DNA from: Verrucomicrobiota bacterium
GTDB taxonomy: Bacteria; Verrucomicrobiota; Verrucomicrobiia; Palsa-1439
Length of the DNA: 64,000 nt
Direction: 5' to 3'
Assembly: GCA_003152315.1 (NCBI GenBank)
Contig: PLZV01000043.1
Location: forward strand, 62,001 to 126,000
Position 1 is the stretch's first letter, and each line of letters starts with the position of its first letter. This document shows positions 44,065 to 52,756 of this stretch, in pieces. Made by a program: the position numbers and the translations under genes. A model generated the notes under the pieces. That model saw only the letters and a list, made by a program, of their open reading frames with translations, was not told where the DNA came from and searched no databases.

Positions 44065-45108
44065 TCACTTAGATTCTGACACCAAGACGCTCGACTTCCC
44101 ATTTCCGTTGACCATAGCAGCCTCATCAAAACGGTAGCGACTGCCAATCAGATATTCCTCAACGTTTTCACTCGCAAGCCATCGCCGCCCAAGACGCTCT
44201 GCTACTGCGCCGCAGGTATTGGAGCCCGCAAATGGGTCGTATACGAGATCACCCTTATCTGTGAGAAGTTTAATGAAGAATTCGGGCAGTGCGGCAGGAA
44301 ACCGCGCTGGATGAATCTTAACTCCATCCCGCTTACAACACTTCGTGTAATAATCGTTCGCCGAGTTGTTGCCTAGCCGAAGCATCGACTCAGCGTCTGA
44401 GTCGTCTATCACGTTTGGTGGGATCGACCCTCCAGACGAAATATCGGTGAACCGGGATGTGATGTTGTGTCCAGAAGGTCGGACAGTTTCAAGCACACCG
44501 CGCTTGTTCAAACGAATCATGTCAGCGCTGTACGGCCTAAGCACATTCCTGTTGTTGGCCTTGGGGTGCGGTGTTTTAGAGAACCACCAAAGATATTCGA
44601 CAGAGTCCTTGATCCGTACCCGCCTCACCGTAACCCACTCTGCGGGCATCGGCATTTTTGCCGGGTTATACCAAAAGGCTTCTTGCGCTAAATGGAAGCC
44701 AACTTCCTCGACCAAGGCCACCAGCAGCTTAAAGTGATAGACCGACCGTGTAGGACTTCCCTTGTTGTAGCTCCCGCCGATGTTCAGAACAAAACTACCA
44801 TCGTCGGTGAGAACTCGCTTGAACTGTTTGGCGAAACGCAGAAACCACTCAATGTACTCGTGCTTCTCGACATTCCCATATGCCTTTTTGAAATGCAGCG
44901 CGTAGGGCGGGGAGGTGAAGATCAAATTGGCGCTACGGTCCGGCATGTCTGCGAGCACACGCTCGGAATCGCATAGATAGGCCGCACCGAAATCCGTTTC
45001 GTGGAACGGCTCCAGGCTTTTCACGAGTGCCGAGGGATGGACGCCCTTGCCGAAATGCAAATCCCTCTGCCTCTTCACAGTCGTTTTCACACGGGCTTCG
45101 GTTGACAA
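44065..45108 (-). CDS. DNA methyltransferase of a type II R-M module (beta-class order)
   Basis: A 347-residue SAM-dependent DNA methylase. The catalytic motif IV, FTSPPY (residues 64-69), comes before the SAM-binding motif DPFAGSNT (291-298), the beta-class order. SPPY is common in N4-cytosine and in some N6-adenine enzymes, so the modified base is not certain. It starts with TTG at 45108, with AAGGGA upstream. It is divergent from a small HTH gene and a nuclease gene (45216-46126), the classical layout of a type II restriction-modification system. Confidence 0.88.
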   Translation of the reverse strand: MSTEARVKTTVKRQRDLHFGKGVHPSALVKSLEPFHETDFGAAYLCDSERVLADMPDRSANLIFTSPPYALHFKKAYGNVEKHEYIEWFLRFAKQFKRVLTDDGSFVLNIGGSYNKGSPTRSVYHFKLLVALVEEVGFHLAQEAFWYNPAKMPMPAEWVTVRRVRIKDSVEYLWWFSKTPHPKANNRNVLRPYSADMIRLNKRGVLETVRPSGHNITSRFTDISSGGSIPPNVIDDSDAESMLRLGNNSANDYYTKCCKRDGVKIHPARFPAALPEFFIKLLTDKGDLVYDPFAGSNTCGAVAERLGRRWLASENVEEYLIGSRYRFDEAAMVNGNGKSSVLVSESK

Positions 45109-45158
45109 AACAAGTTCCCTTTCGCCTCAGAGTTTACTACACTGTCGCCCAAATGCAC

Positions 45159-45185
45159 ACTTCGGAATGTAGCCCACCCCGAAGT
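45159..45185. promoter_or_regulatory. Inverted repeat in the R-M divergent region (possible operator)
   Basis: A 7-bp inverted repeat (45159-45165 ACTTCGG, 45179-45185 CCGAAGT) with a 13-nt spacer in the 107-bp gap between the methylase and the HTH gene. It is a candidate operator for the HTH protein. Confidence 0.4.
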
Positions 45186-45215
45186 TTATCAGGAGACTAG
45201 TGATTTAGGTTTACA

Positions 45216-45437
45216 ATGTCAACCAAAAAAGAAATCACTATTTCGCCCTCAGACTGGGTCTCCCCGGCTGAAGCTGCCAGAATTCGAGGGGTTTCGCGGC
45301 AAGCGATCACAAAACTCATGAAGGGCGGTCGCATTGAAACGATAGAACTCGCCGGACGAAAACTCGTTCGGTTGTCTGCCGTTGAGGCTTTCAAAGCGAA
45401 GCCGCCGGGCCGCAAGAAGCAGGGCAAGTCAAAATGA
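45216..45437 (+). CDS. Excisionase/MerR-type HTH protein, likely R-M controller
   Basis: A 73-residue DNA-binding protein: [20 protein letters not shown], then [20 protein letters not shown] and a Lys-rich end. This is the helix-turn-helix_17/excisionase fold with a wing. It overlaps the restriction-nuclease start by 4 bp and diverges from the methylase. A controller role for R-M timing is likely. A general excisionase role is the alternative because the gene lies on an integrated element, but it is 10 kb from the integrase. Confidence 0.75.
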   Translation: MSTKKEITISPSDWVSPAEAARIRGVSRQAITKLMKGGRIETIELAGRKLVRLSAVEAFKAKPPGRKKQGKSK

Positions 45438-46126
45438 GCAGACTCGACGAAATTCACAAGTTGCTCTTGCAGTGTACCCCAGAGGAGCGGCAGCAAGTAT
45501 TCAAGATTCTTCGATCAGAATTCCACATCCATCCGTTTGAGAAAACTCTCAACACGCGGGCCGAGGTCATCTTGGAGGCAATTAGCAAAGCCCCGGATCT
45601 GACCATTCGTGGCGTCAGGGGCATTATCGCCGAGGCCAGTTTTATCGTCGATGTGATTGGCCCTCTTCTTGAATCAGGGTGGCGAGATGCCACACCTAAA
45701 GGAGACCTGCCCTACGATTGCCTTATCGAAGACAACAAGGGAGGCGTCCGAGTACAGGTCAAGATGCAGCGGCTCAAGGATCATCGCCCAATGATGGTAT
45801 CGGAAGGGTACCGCCGCCTCTCCAACGATAAGTTTGTCGTTGAAACTCAGCGGACACGTGGAGGCAAGGACGCCACTGGCGGAAACACCCGCCCGTACAA
45901 ATTCGGAGAGTTTGACATCTTGGCAGTCTCCTTGCACCCGTCCACGAATGATTGGCGCGAATTCAGATACACAGTTGCGAGCTGGCTGCTGCCAGACCCC
46001 GATGCTTCCGCGAACATTCTCAAATTCCAACCCGTTTCGCAAATCCCGAACGCGGACTGGACTTCAAAATTCCTTGACGCTGTCGCCTGGTATCGCAGCG
46101 GAACACAGAAGTGTATCGCTGCCTGA
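45434..46126 (+). CDS. Type II restriction endonuclease-like protein (PD-(D/E)XK fold)
   Basis: A 230-residue protein with a candidate active site PYD(95)...GGVRVQVK(110): Asp95, then Gln108-Val-Lys110, a QXK variant of PD-(D/E)XK. Further conserved-looking blocks are [20 protein letters not shown] and [18 protein letters not shown], found in several type II enzymes. An N-terminal helical domain (residues 1-60) may help recognition. It is translationally coupled to the HTH gene and divergent from the methylase, which supports a restriction role. The recognition site cannot be read from sequence. Confidence 0.7.
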   Translation: MSRLDEIHKLLLQCTPEERQQVFKILRSEFHIHPFEKTLNTRAEVILEAISKAPDLTIRGVRGIIAEASFIVDVIGPLLESGWRDATPKGDLPYDCLIEDNKGGVRVQVKMQRLKDHRPMMVSEGYRRLSNDKFVVETQRTRGGKDATGGNTRPYKFGEFDILAVSLHPSTNDWREFRYTVASWLLPDPDASANILKFQPVSQIPNADWTSKFLDAVAWYRSGTQKCIAA

Positions 46127-46312
46127 TTGGAGTCTTTCTGCCGCGACGTGTTCCCTAGCCGGGTTACTGCTGTGCAGTTCCTTCAGTTGGTAATTGGTAT
46201 TCATTCCGTCAGTTCTCCTACAGGAAGTCTCCGGTCCCGCCATGCGGCCTTTCTGATGGCATTTGAAAGTCCCTTCTGCTTAAGACAACGGCGGGATGAT
46301 ATACTCATCAAC

Positions 46313-47296
46313 ATGTCCGCGTCGAAATCGCAGTTTGATTCCATAGACGTTCAAGAGCGTGATCTAGCGTTACTCCGTGGCCTTTTTGAGTCCCGCGTCA
46401 TGACTGCCGCACATGCCAAAACTCTCTATTTCGACGGCAGGAAAGAAGCATCCAAAAAACGCCTGCAAAAGCTCAAAGGAGCTGGCCTCATCGGCGAACG
46501 TGCGCGGCGCGCGTATGAGCCGGCGGTTCTGTTTCTTGCCCGCAAGGGCCTAGCGCTTTTGGACAAGCGCGGCGTTCTTCGCGGGTATCCACCTCTCGCC
46601 CAGGCTACGCTTGAGAGAAGAGCACGCGTGGGCGCAAGCACGTTGCAACACGAACTTGAAGTCATGGATGTGAAGACCGCGTTTCACTCGGCTATCACAA
46701 AGACACCCTCATTCGCTATCGCGACGTTCAGCACGTGGCCGCTTCTGTATCAATTTCAGGCCCTTCGACCGGGATCGAGCGGCGCAGAGGCCCTCATGAA
46801 GCCCGACGGGTTCATTCGTATCCACGAAACGATAACTGACGGGGATTTGGACGAACACTCTTTCTTCCTAGAGGTTGACAGATCGCACGAAACCCAAGAC
46901 AAGCTCGCAAGGAAGGCAAGCTCCTACCTCGATTACTACCAGTCCGGCGGTTTTGCCGCACGCCACGGGACTCCTCGCTCGGATTACAAAAAGCACGGAT
47001 TTCGTGTGCTCATGGTGTTCAAGACCGCCGAACGGCGCAATAATACGGCGGAACGTCTCTTGCAGAACAACCCGCCCATTTTCACCCAAACCTGGCTTTC
47101 GACATTTGAGGAAGTGACGACCGATCCGCTCGGGAAAATTTGGATACGCCCTCTCGACTACAACGACGTGACCAAGGGGACAGCATTTGACACCGAACGC
47201 AAACGAGCTTCGTGGGGATACCGCAGGCAAATCGAAAGGGACAGGCTTGTTGAAAGCAAAATCGCCAGATTCGCTTTGCTCACCCCGTCGCAATAA
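46313..47296 (+). CDS. Replication-relaxation family protein
   Basis: From the ATG at 46313, 327 residues. The N-terminal winged helix (DVQERDLALLRGLFESRVMT, then AHAKTLYFDGRKEASKKRLQ) and the following RVGASTLQHELEVMDVKTAF, HSFFLEVDRSHETQDKLARK and SYLDYYQSGGF match the replication-relaxation (Replic_Relax) family. That family is found on plasmids and conjugative elements near VirD4/FtsK-type ATPases. It is proposed to act at the replication or transfer origin, though its biochemistry is little known. An earlier start at 46127 is rejected because that segment is unlike the family. Confidence 0.8.
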   Translation: MSASKSQFDSIDVQERDLALLRGLFESRVMTAAHAKTLYFDGRKEASKKRLQKLKGAGLIGERARRAYEPAVLFLARKGLALLDKRGVLRGYPPLAQATLERRARVGASTLQHELEVMDVKTAFHSAITKTPSFAIATFSTWPLLYQFQALRPGSSGAEALMKPDGFIRIHETITDGDLDEHSFFLEVDRSHETQDKLARKASSYLDYYQSGGFAARHGTPRSDYKKHGFRVLMVFKTAERRNNTAERLLQNNPPIFTQTWLSTFEEVTTDPLGKIWIRPLDYNDVTKGTAFDTERKRASWGYRRQIERDRLVESKIARFALLTPSQ

Positions 47297-47328
47297 TCCG
47301 CTGACGAGGTTAAAACGCCGTTGCCCCT

Positions 47329-47781
47329 TCAAGCCATCTGTTGGCACTTGCCGATGAATTCAACAAAGTCCTTATCCTGAAAAGATTTTATCCTCTGCCA
47401 AACCTGTTTTGGAATCGGCAGTAAGAAGAATTCGTGCACGTCCTTCCGCAGTCCTTCCAACTTTGCAAACTCTCCGTACCTCAGCGCCCGAAACACCGTT
47501 GCGAGATGCAAGACGAGCGTCTTGACGAACAACTCCTCTTGAACGGAAATTGGCTGCTTCTTAATATCCGCGTCTTTCGTCAACACACGAGAGAGCTCGG
47601 CATGATCGTACAGTTCCTTCCAGATTTCTCGATATTGCCCTGCGATAGCGATTGAGTTGCCGATCCGTCTCGCCCGTTCATCTTTCCAGGTCGTGTACGC
47701 GGTAAAGAAGAGCCCACCGACGATACCGACGGATTGCAGTAGATCAAGCCAGTGCTGTGCGCCCCAGGTTGGAAGGCCCAT
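47329..47781 (-). CDS. 150-residue protein with N-terminal membrane helix
   Basis: One membrane segment (VGIVGGLFFTAYTTW) is followed by a charged helix (KDERARRIGNSIAIAGQYRE) and a helical domain (LFVKTLVLHLATVFRALRYG). The layout resembles DUF6082-like proteins, but this name is tentative. The function is unknown. It is convergent with the replication-relaxation gene. Confidence 0.6.
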   Translation of the reverse strand: MGLPTWGAQHWLDLLQSVGIVGGLFFTAYTTWKDERARRIGNSIAIAGQYREIWKELYDHAELSRVLTKDADIKKQPISVQEELFVKTLVLHLATVFRALRYGEFAKLEGLRKDVHEFFLLPIPKQVWQRIKSFQDKDFVEFIGKCQQMA

Positions 47782-47824
47782 CGCCCCATATTATATCGGA
47801 GCCGATGGAGGCCGCACAACTGCC

Positions 47825-48067
47825 TCAGACCTGATTCGGGATGTCTGACTTGGCGTTTACGAGCAGATTACGCGGAATACGGACGATCCTCTCATCCGGG
47901 CCGCAACTGGCCGATGGCGGCAGCTTCGGGGAGGCGGCACTCGTAATGTCGATGCCGATGATGGCGAAATCTCCAGATTCGAGTTCGAAAATGTCCGGAC
48001 AGTTGCAAAGTGCAATCGTTCGCGCTCCGTTTGCGTGCGGGTCTGGTCCTAGTCTTCTAAGAAACAT
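47825..48067 (-). CDS. 80-residue protein of unknown function
   Basis: Sequence features include CNCPDIFELESGDFAIIGID and CGPDERIVRIPRNLLVNAK, with three Cys that might bind a metal. The strand pattern suggests a small beta-fold. It starts 109 bp from the divergent XRE-type regulator. No family is recognised, but composition supports coding. Confidence 0.55.
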   Translation of the reverse strand: MFLRRLGPDPHANGARTIALCNCPDIFELESGDFAIIGIDITSAASPKLPPSASCGPDERIVRIPRNLLVNAKSDIPNQV

Positions 48068-48176
48068 GTTGTCTGCTCATTGTGCCGTTTCGCAATTCCT
48101 GCCGCTTTCGCATTGCTAAGAAAGCGTAGCAATCTAATTCCCATCATCCTCTATTGTCAAGCTCTCATTCGCGAGC

Positions 48177-48443
48177 ATGGCTAGAACACGACAACCAGCC
48201 AACGTCATTGGCAAAGAAATTCAAAAGCGGCGCTACCAACTCGGCCTGACGCAGGAAGAGTTTGCCGCGAAGTGCCAGTTGCGCGGTCTCAACATCAGTC
48301 GCGGGACAGTGTCCCAGATCGAAGCGCAAGTGCGATGCGTTAAAGACACGGAGTTGTTTACTCTGGCTTCCGTCCTGGATGTTTCGACCGACAGCCTCTA
48401 CCCAGCGAGCTTCAGGAAGTTCAAGCGCAAGCGGCAGAAATAA
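48177..48443 (+). CDS. XRE/Cro-type HTH regulator
   Basis: An 88-residue single-domain repressor-like protein: IGKEIQKRRYQLGLTQEEFA, then SRGTVSQIEAQVRCVKDTEL and LASVLDVSTDSLYPASF, with a basic tail. The five-helix XRE pattern is complete. It may regulate maintenance or excision genes of the element. It faces the primase gene across a bidirectional terminator. Confidence 0.8.
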   Translation: MARTRQPANVIGKEIQKRRYQLGLTQEEFAAKCQLRGLNISRGTVSQIEAQVRCVKDTELFTLASVLDVSTDSLYPASFRKFKRKRQK

Positions 48444-48445
48444 AA

Positions 48446-48467
48446 AAGCGACCCGTGAGGGTCGCTT
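48446..48467 (-). terminator. Bidirectional terminator between XRE and primase genes
   Basis: A 9-bp perfect stem (48446-48454 with 48459-48467) and a 4-nt loop. On the reverse strand it is followed by TTTTTTA-type sequence. It also directly follows the forward gene stop. Confidence 0.85.
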
Positions 48468-48472
48468 GTGCT

Positions 48473-49498
48473 TCAGGTTGTGAAGTATGACTTCAGTTGC
48501 TCTTCTGCCAGGTCTGTCGGCTGAAAGCCTTCAGCGATCTTGACCCACCGCACAAAACGATGCGGCGAGACTTGCAGAAGAACCGATTGCGCGAACCGCC
48601 GTCCGGAATCGTCCCCATCAGCCAGTATCCACACCCGACCAGTGGGCTTAACCAGCGTCACAATGAGTTCGGTTTGCCTTTCAGAGAAATCCGCCCCCAT
48701 CGCGGCAACCGAATCCGCATAGCCATTTTGATACAGCCACCAGACCGAGGCGAAGCCTTCGGTTATAACAAGATCGTCAACAGGAGTTTTGACCCGAAAG
48801 CCGTTGTAGAGAAACATCGTCTTTCGGAATTCGATCACTTGCCCAGCCCGTTTTCGCTTTGAGGGAAAACGGTACCGAGGGTTGTCCTTGCTGATTGTCG
48901 CATCATCGACGACTCTGCCGGCATAGCCCACGAGTTTGCCTTCGTGGTCGTGTAGAGGAATCGCCACCCGATCTTTGAGCAATCCGCGCGAGCAGAAGCC
49001 GAGATCGAAACAGTCTATTGTCTCCCTGAAGAAGCCCCGCCCCTTGAGATACGGGTGCTCTCGGTCCAGCCCCTTGAGTTCAAAATCAAGCGGCGGGTTG
49101 ACGACGACCGGCAGTTCTTCTGTAGGTTCAGTCTTCGTCCGCTCCTTCTCAGCAGCCTTCTTCGTATCTTTCGGGCCACCCTTGAGATCAGGACAGAACC
49201 GTTCTTGCAGGTCGAGCGCAACTTTGCGAAAAGCCGCACCGTTTTCGAGATCGACATTTTCCATGAGGGCGGCGAATTCAAGGACGTTCCCTGACGCTCC
49301 GCAGCCGAAGCATTTGAAAATGCCGCGTTCGAGATTCGCCGAGAATGACGGCGAGTTCTTTTTTCCCTGATGCAACGGCAGCGGACAGAAACCGTGATGC
49401 TGCTCGCCTTTGCGCTTCACATCCACTCCGTAATGACGGAGCACCGCTTCGAAATTGAGCTTCTCGCGAAGCTCTTTGAAGTTGACCCAGGTACTCAT
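48473..49498 (-). CDS. DNA primase (CHC2 zinc finger plus TOPRIM)
   Basis: A 341-residue primase from the ATG at 49498, with GGAGG about 9 nt upstream. It has an N-terminal CHC2 zinc domain (HGFCPLPLH at about 34-42, then FKCFGCGASGN) and a middle linker rich in Lys/Glu. A TOPRIM domain follows, with the catalytic Glu in LVITEGFAS and Asp pair in RVWILADGDDSG. This would prime DNA synthesis of the element. No helicase domain is fused. It starts 1 bp after the stop of the 49500-49787 gene, so the two are coupled. Confidence 0.9.
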   Translation of the reverse strand: MSTWVNFKELREKLNFEAVLRHYGVDVKRKGEQHHGFCPLPLHQGKKNSPSFSANLERGIFKCFGCGASGNVLEFAALMENVDLENGAAFRKVALDLQERFCPDLKGGPKDTKKAAEKERTKTEPTEELPVVVNPPLDFELKGLDREHPYLKGRGFFRETIDCFDLGFCSRGLLKDRVAIPLHDHEGKLVGYAGRVVDDATISKDNPRYRFPSKRKRAGQVIEFRKTMFLYNGFRVKTPVDDLVITEGFASVWWLYQNGYADSVAAMGADFSERQTELIVTLVKPTGRVWILADGDDSGRRFAQSVLLQVSPHRFVRWVKIAEGFQPTDLAEEQLKSYFTT

Positions 49499-49499
49499 G

Positions 49500-49787
49500 T
49501 CAGTAGTCCTCCGGTAGAAGCACCGTGGTCGCCGAGCGATCCCCTTCGGTGATGATGTAGAACTTCTGGCCACGAACCGATTTGTAGATTGAGACAAGCC
49601 GACCTCCACTGTGAATGCCGACTTGGTTCATCAGGCCATCGGGGCGGTCAACGTCGCCCCAGTCGCCACATTGGTGGCGTTCGAGTGCTAGAGCCACGTC
49701 CAATTCGGGCAATACGTCCTTCGCGTGTGCGGTGATAACAGTCTGGCCCAAGGGAAACTTGGGCATCATGGCGAATGCGCTAGGCAT
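49500..49787 (-). CDS. 95-residue plasmid-type small protein with GDWG motif
   Basis: From the ATG at 49787, preceded by AAGGAG. It has the features FPLGQTVITAHAKDVLPELD, HQCGDWGDVD, GGRLVSIYKS and FYIITEGDRSATTVLLPEDY. This pattern is that of a small protein widely found on plasmids and sometimes mislabelled as a type I restriction subunit. Its function is not known. It is coupled to the primase gene (stop and start separated by 1 bp), which supports a role in element replication or transfer. Confidence 0.75.
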   Translation of the reverse strand: MPSAFAMMPKFPLGQTVITAHAKDVLPELDVALALERHQCGDWGDVDRPDGLMNQVGIHSGGRLVSIYKSVRGQKFYIITEGDRSATTVLLPEDY

Positions 49788-49893
49788 TTGATGTCTCCTT
49801 GTTGGTGGTGAAATGAACAGGCGTTCCGCCAACAATTAAACCAAGTTTCAAAATCAGCGTCAACGTAACCACCTGTGGACTAGAGTGTTACGG

Positions 49894-49923
49894 TTGACAT
49901 ACCGGAAGCGAAGGTGCTATAAT
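49894..49923 (+). promoter_or_regulatory. Full-consensus sigma-70-like promoter
   Basis: TTGACA at 49894-49899 and TATAAT at 49918-49923 with an 18-bp spacer, 102 bp before the 50026 ATG. Both boxes are perfect consensus matches. Confidence 0.85.
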
Positions 49924-50025
49924 ACGAGCAGATTTCCTTCCGAAAGCCCCTCACAGCCGTTGGCAGTTGGATGAAGCCCGTCAGACTGATTGGCTTCTTC
50001 AACTGTTAACCTTCAAGGGAGGTAT

Positions 50026-50394
50026 ATGAAACAAGGCAGCTTCGGAAAGTTCGTTGCCAGGATTCGTCGCAGGTTGTTTGAACTACGCGTGGGATGGGAA
50101 ATTTGTCACAAGATCTTCCCGCACATGAATGAGGAGGCTGACCACGGCTATCCCTTCGGTTCGAAGGATGAAATGGCGAGCTCAGCCAACAGAAAGAGTC
50201 TCGCCGCAGAAAGCACCTTGCGGCTCATCGAGCAAACGGCTAGAAAAATGGGCAAAGCTGAAGGCGATGCGTTCCGGTACATAGCATACAGCGACCTGAA
50301 TGAGCGTATGTGGATGTATCTGGAATTCGCCTCGCAGAGAGTACATCCTGCCACCTGCGATTCGCGCGACATCGCCACGCGCGCGCCTGCGTAA
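50026..50394 (+). CDS. 122-residue helical protein of unknown function
   Basis: GGGAGG precedes the ATG at 50026, and the strongest promoter in the window lies upstream. The protein is basic at the N-terminus (FGKFVARIRRRLFELRVGWE) and then helical (SLAAESTLRLIEQTARKMGK, then FRYIAYSDLNERMWMYLEFA). No domain is recognised. High predicted expression suggests a maintenance or regulatory role. Confidence 0.6.
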   Translation: MKQGSFGKFVARIRRRLFELRVGWEICHKIFPHMNEEADHGYPFGSKDEMASSANRKSLAAESTLRLIEQTARKMGKAEGDAFRYIAYSDLNERMWMYLEFASQRVHPATCDSRDIATRAPA

Positions 50395-50434
50395 GGCAGG
50401 CAAGACCCTGCTTACCAAAGCGGGGTTCACTTTT

Positions 50435-51175
50435 TTACAGCAAGTTCCTCATGATCGCATCTACAATTAGGTGTCGCCTCTTGCGTTCATCTTCATTGTC
50501 CTTGAACTTCTCATCAATCGCAGCTCTCAATCGTAGCTCATCGTCTTTGTTTTTCAAGATGCCGCGGTAAATATCTTCGACGGTTTTTTCCGGTTCTAGA
50601 GCTTTCTTGACTTCCTTTAATCGCACATCCAATTGGGCATCTTGTATGTCCAACTCCTTGTGTTGTATCCCCTTTTTCTTTTCGGCAATCTGTGACTCAT
50701 GGAGATTCTCAACCGGTTCAGGTTTATCGACAATGGGAGCGTTAGCGCATCTTGCAAAACCGGACTCCTGCTCGTCTTTCGAAAGATAAATCATTTTCCC
50801 GCAACCTGTATGATGACACAAGTAAGCTTTTGGATAATAACCGCAATGCTCGCACCTATTTATGAACGGGAAATCGTCAACATTTTCGTTTCGGCATCCT
50901 TTGCTCCCGCATATCCACGGCGTATTTGTCTCTATGATTTTTCCACAATGCTGGCAGTTGATGTATATAGCCCGGTTCTCCAAAGCAAGGAAAAGCAGAG
51001 CCGCCGGCGCGAGACCGACGAAGAAACCAAATAAGGGATGGCCGATCAGCATCAGTATCAGAAAAATACCAAGGAAGAGGCCAAGACAAACCGCCCAATT
51101 CACAGCTTCCCGCCATTTGAACCATTGCCTAGCATGCAACCGGTCACACGTTATTGTCGTCAGTTCTGAAACCAT
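50435..51175 (-). CDS. Membrane zinc-ribbon/coiled-coil protein, partner of the second ATPase
   Basis: A 246-residue protein: two membrane helices at about 28-65 (WAVCLGLFLGIFLILMLIG and FFVGLAPAALLFLALE), then four cysteine knuckles (CQHC, CGSKGC, CEHC, CHHTGC) at about 75-125 forming double zinc ribbons, then a long charged coiled coil (HKELDIQDAQLDVRLKEVKK). It overlaps the ATPase stop by 16 bp, so the two are translated together. It may anchor the motor at the membrane, replacing the membrane domain that VirD4-type proteins normally carry. This role is inferred. Confidence 0.7.
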   Translation of the reverse strand: MVSELTTITCDRLHARQWFKWREAVNWAVCLGLFLGIFLILMLIGHPLFGFFVGLAPAALLFLALENRAIYINCQHCGKIIETNTPWICGSKGCRNENVDDFPFINRCEHCGYYPKAYLCHHTGCGKMIYLSKDEQESGFARCANAPIVDKPEPVENLHESQIAEKKKGIQHKELDIQDAQLDVRLKEVKKALEPEKTVEDIYRGILKNKDDELRLRAAIDEKFKDNEDERKRRHLIVDAIMRNLL

Positions 51176-52425
51176 CGTCTGATCCTGTCTTCTACGATTT
51201 CCCGCTGCGCTCCGTATTTTTCCCGCGACCGGCGAATGATCGTTTCGTGTCTACCGTGCCGCTCCCCAAACGGCGGCAGCGTCCTGCCCAAAATCGGCTC
51301 GCAATCCTGTCCCAACTGCAACAGCTTCGCGTACACCTCACGATTGCTCAGTGTTGTGAATTGGCGTGCAGTGTAGGTTTCTCCAAACTCTTGTTCAAGC
51401 ACTTTGGCGTCTTTCTGTCCGACGCGAAAACTGACAATCGAACCCACATTGCCGAATACTGCATCTCGAATCTCTGGCCGCAGTTGGTCTATGTATTGGT
51501 GCGACAGCGTGAGGCACAGGTGATACTTTCGCGCCTCCGAAAGGATCGAAACGAAAGAGTCCGATGCGAACGATTGAAACTCATCGACGTAGAGGTAGAA
51601 GTCTTTGCGCTCAGACTCCGGTACGTCCGCTCTCGACATGGCGGCGAGTTGGAACTGCGTCATGAGAAGCGCACCCAAGAGGTTTGACTTGTCCGCTCCG
51701 AGCTTTCCTTTAGACAAGTCCGCGATGAAGATGCGTCCGTTATCCATCATAAAGCGGCCGTCAATTCTGCTTCGCACTTGGCCCAAGATGTTACGCACGT
51801 GCGGTGACATGAGAAGCTGCCCCACCTTGTTTTGAATCGGCGCGACCGCTTCATGCAGAAACCGTGAATCGTAGCTCTCGAATTCATTCACCCAAAACGA
51901 CCGCACCATCGGATCGTCCACTTGCTTGACCACCCAAGCCCGATACCGATCATCCGAGAGCATCCTCTGGACGCCGAGAAGACTCACGTTGTCGCAATGC
52001 AGCAGGGCGGCGACGGCGGCGTAGAGGATGTATTCCAAACGTGGTCCCCAAAAATCAGGCCATATCCCTTGAAACGCGCTTACGATGCCGGATGTTACCA
52101 AATGCAGACGATCAGGCTGGGTGTAGCCAAGCAGATTGAAGCCGACAGGATACCCTAGATCGGCGGGATTGAAGTACGCCACATCTTCAACACGGTGGCG
52201 TGGAATGTGGCCAAGAATGTCTGTCGCTAAATCGCCATGCGGATCAATGACGCCTACACCATTACCCGCTTCGATATCTTGGAGAATCATGTTCCGAAGC
52301 AGCGTCGTTTTGCCTGTCCCGCTTTTTCCGATGGTGTATAAATGGTGACGCCTGTCTTCAGGAAAAAGAACAAGAGGCATTTCCTGCCCCCATTCCTGAC
52401 GGATTCCTAAGACAATTTGCTCCAT
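51160..52425 (-). CDS. VirD4/HerA-superfamily DNA-translocating ATPase (second copy)
   Basis: A 421-residue ATPase with Walker A GKSGTGKT (33-40), IDPHGDLATDI (60-70) and Walker B FYLYVDEFQSF (276-286). Late motor motifs follow (LTLSHQYIDQL, NREVYAKLLQLGQ). It is related to the 42160 protein but shorter, without the Ser/Gly-rich linker. Like it, it lacks a membrane domain, which the coupled downstream gene may supply. It probably pumps or remodels DNA for transfer or segregation of the element. Confidence 0.85.
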   Translation of the reverse strand: MEQIVLGIRQEWGQEMPLVLFPEDRRHHLYTIGKSGTGKTTLLRNMILQDIEAGNGVGVIDPHGDLATDILGHIPRHRVEDVAYFNPADLGYPVGFNLLGYTQPDRLHLVTSGIVSAFQGIWPDFWGPRLEYILYAAVAALLHCDNVSLLGVQRMLSDDRYRAWVVKQVDDPMVRSFWVNEFESYDSRFLHEAVAPIQNKVGQLLMSPHVRNILGQVRSRIDGRFMMDNGRIFIADLSKGKLGADKSNLLGALLMTQFQLAAMSRADVPESERKDFYLYVDEFQSFASDSFVSILSEARKYHLCLTLSHQYIDQLRPEIRDAVFGNVGSIVSFRVGQKDAKVLEQEFGETYTARQFTTLSNREVYAKLLQLGQDCEPILGRTLPPFGERHGRHETIIRRSREKYGAQREIVEDRIRRWFQN

Positions 52426-52756
52426 ATACCAAATGAGCCTCTACTCCGCAGAGAATACTCTCCGAATACCCAACCGGCGCTTGTAGACGGTGGGTGTATT
52501 GTTGGCGACATGCGCTTTTCACGAGCCGCCAAGGTAATAGAGGCTCGTCTGAAAACGAGTCTCGATCCTCACTCGCAGTGCGGCCATTATATCAGTCAGA
52601 CCGAATCGGCAGAACCTGTGGATTACTCTCAAAGCTATTGTGCGGCGCGTGTCGGACACTCATTGAGTTCTCGACAATTCCGCCGCTTGCAGCCGATGAC
52701 TTTTGCTTGCACCTGCACACGTTTTCTGCAAACTCAGGGCGAGCAATTAAGGGACA
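52426..52756. other. 331-bp divergent intergenic region with inverted repeat
   Basis: The gap between the second ATPase (reverse) and the 52757 gene (forward). It holds a 9-bp inverted repeat, GAGCCTCTA at 52435-52443 and TAGAGGCTC at 52538-52546. It presumably contains both promoters or a control site. No consensus promoter pair was assigned. Confidence 0.45.

Noticed and set aside
46127-46312. 62-codon N-terminal extension of the replication-relaxation gene
   Set aside because: The segment is unlike the family and follows the restriction gene stop directly. The family pattern starts after the ATG at 46313.
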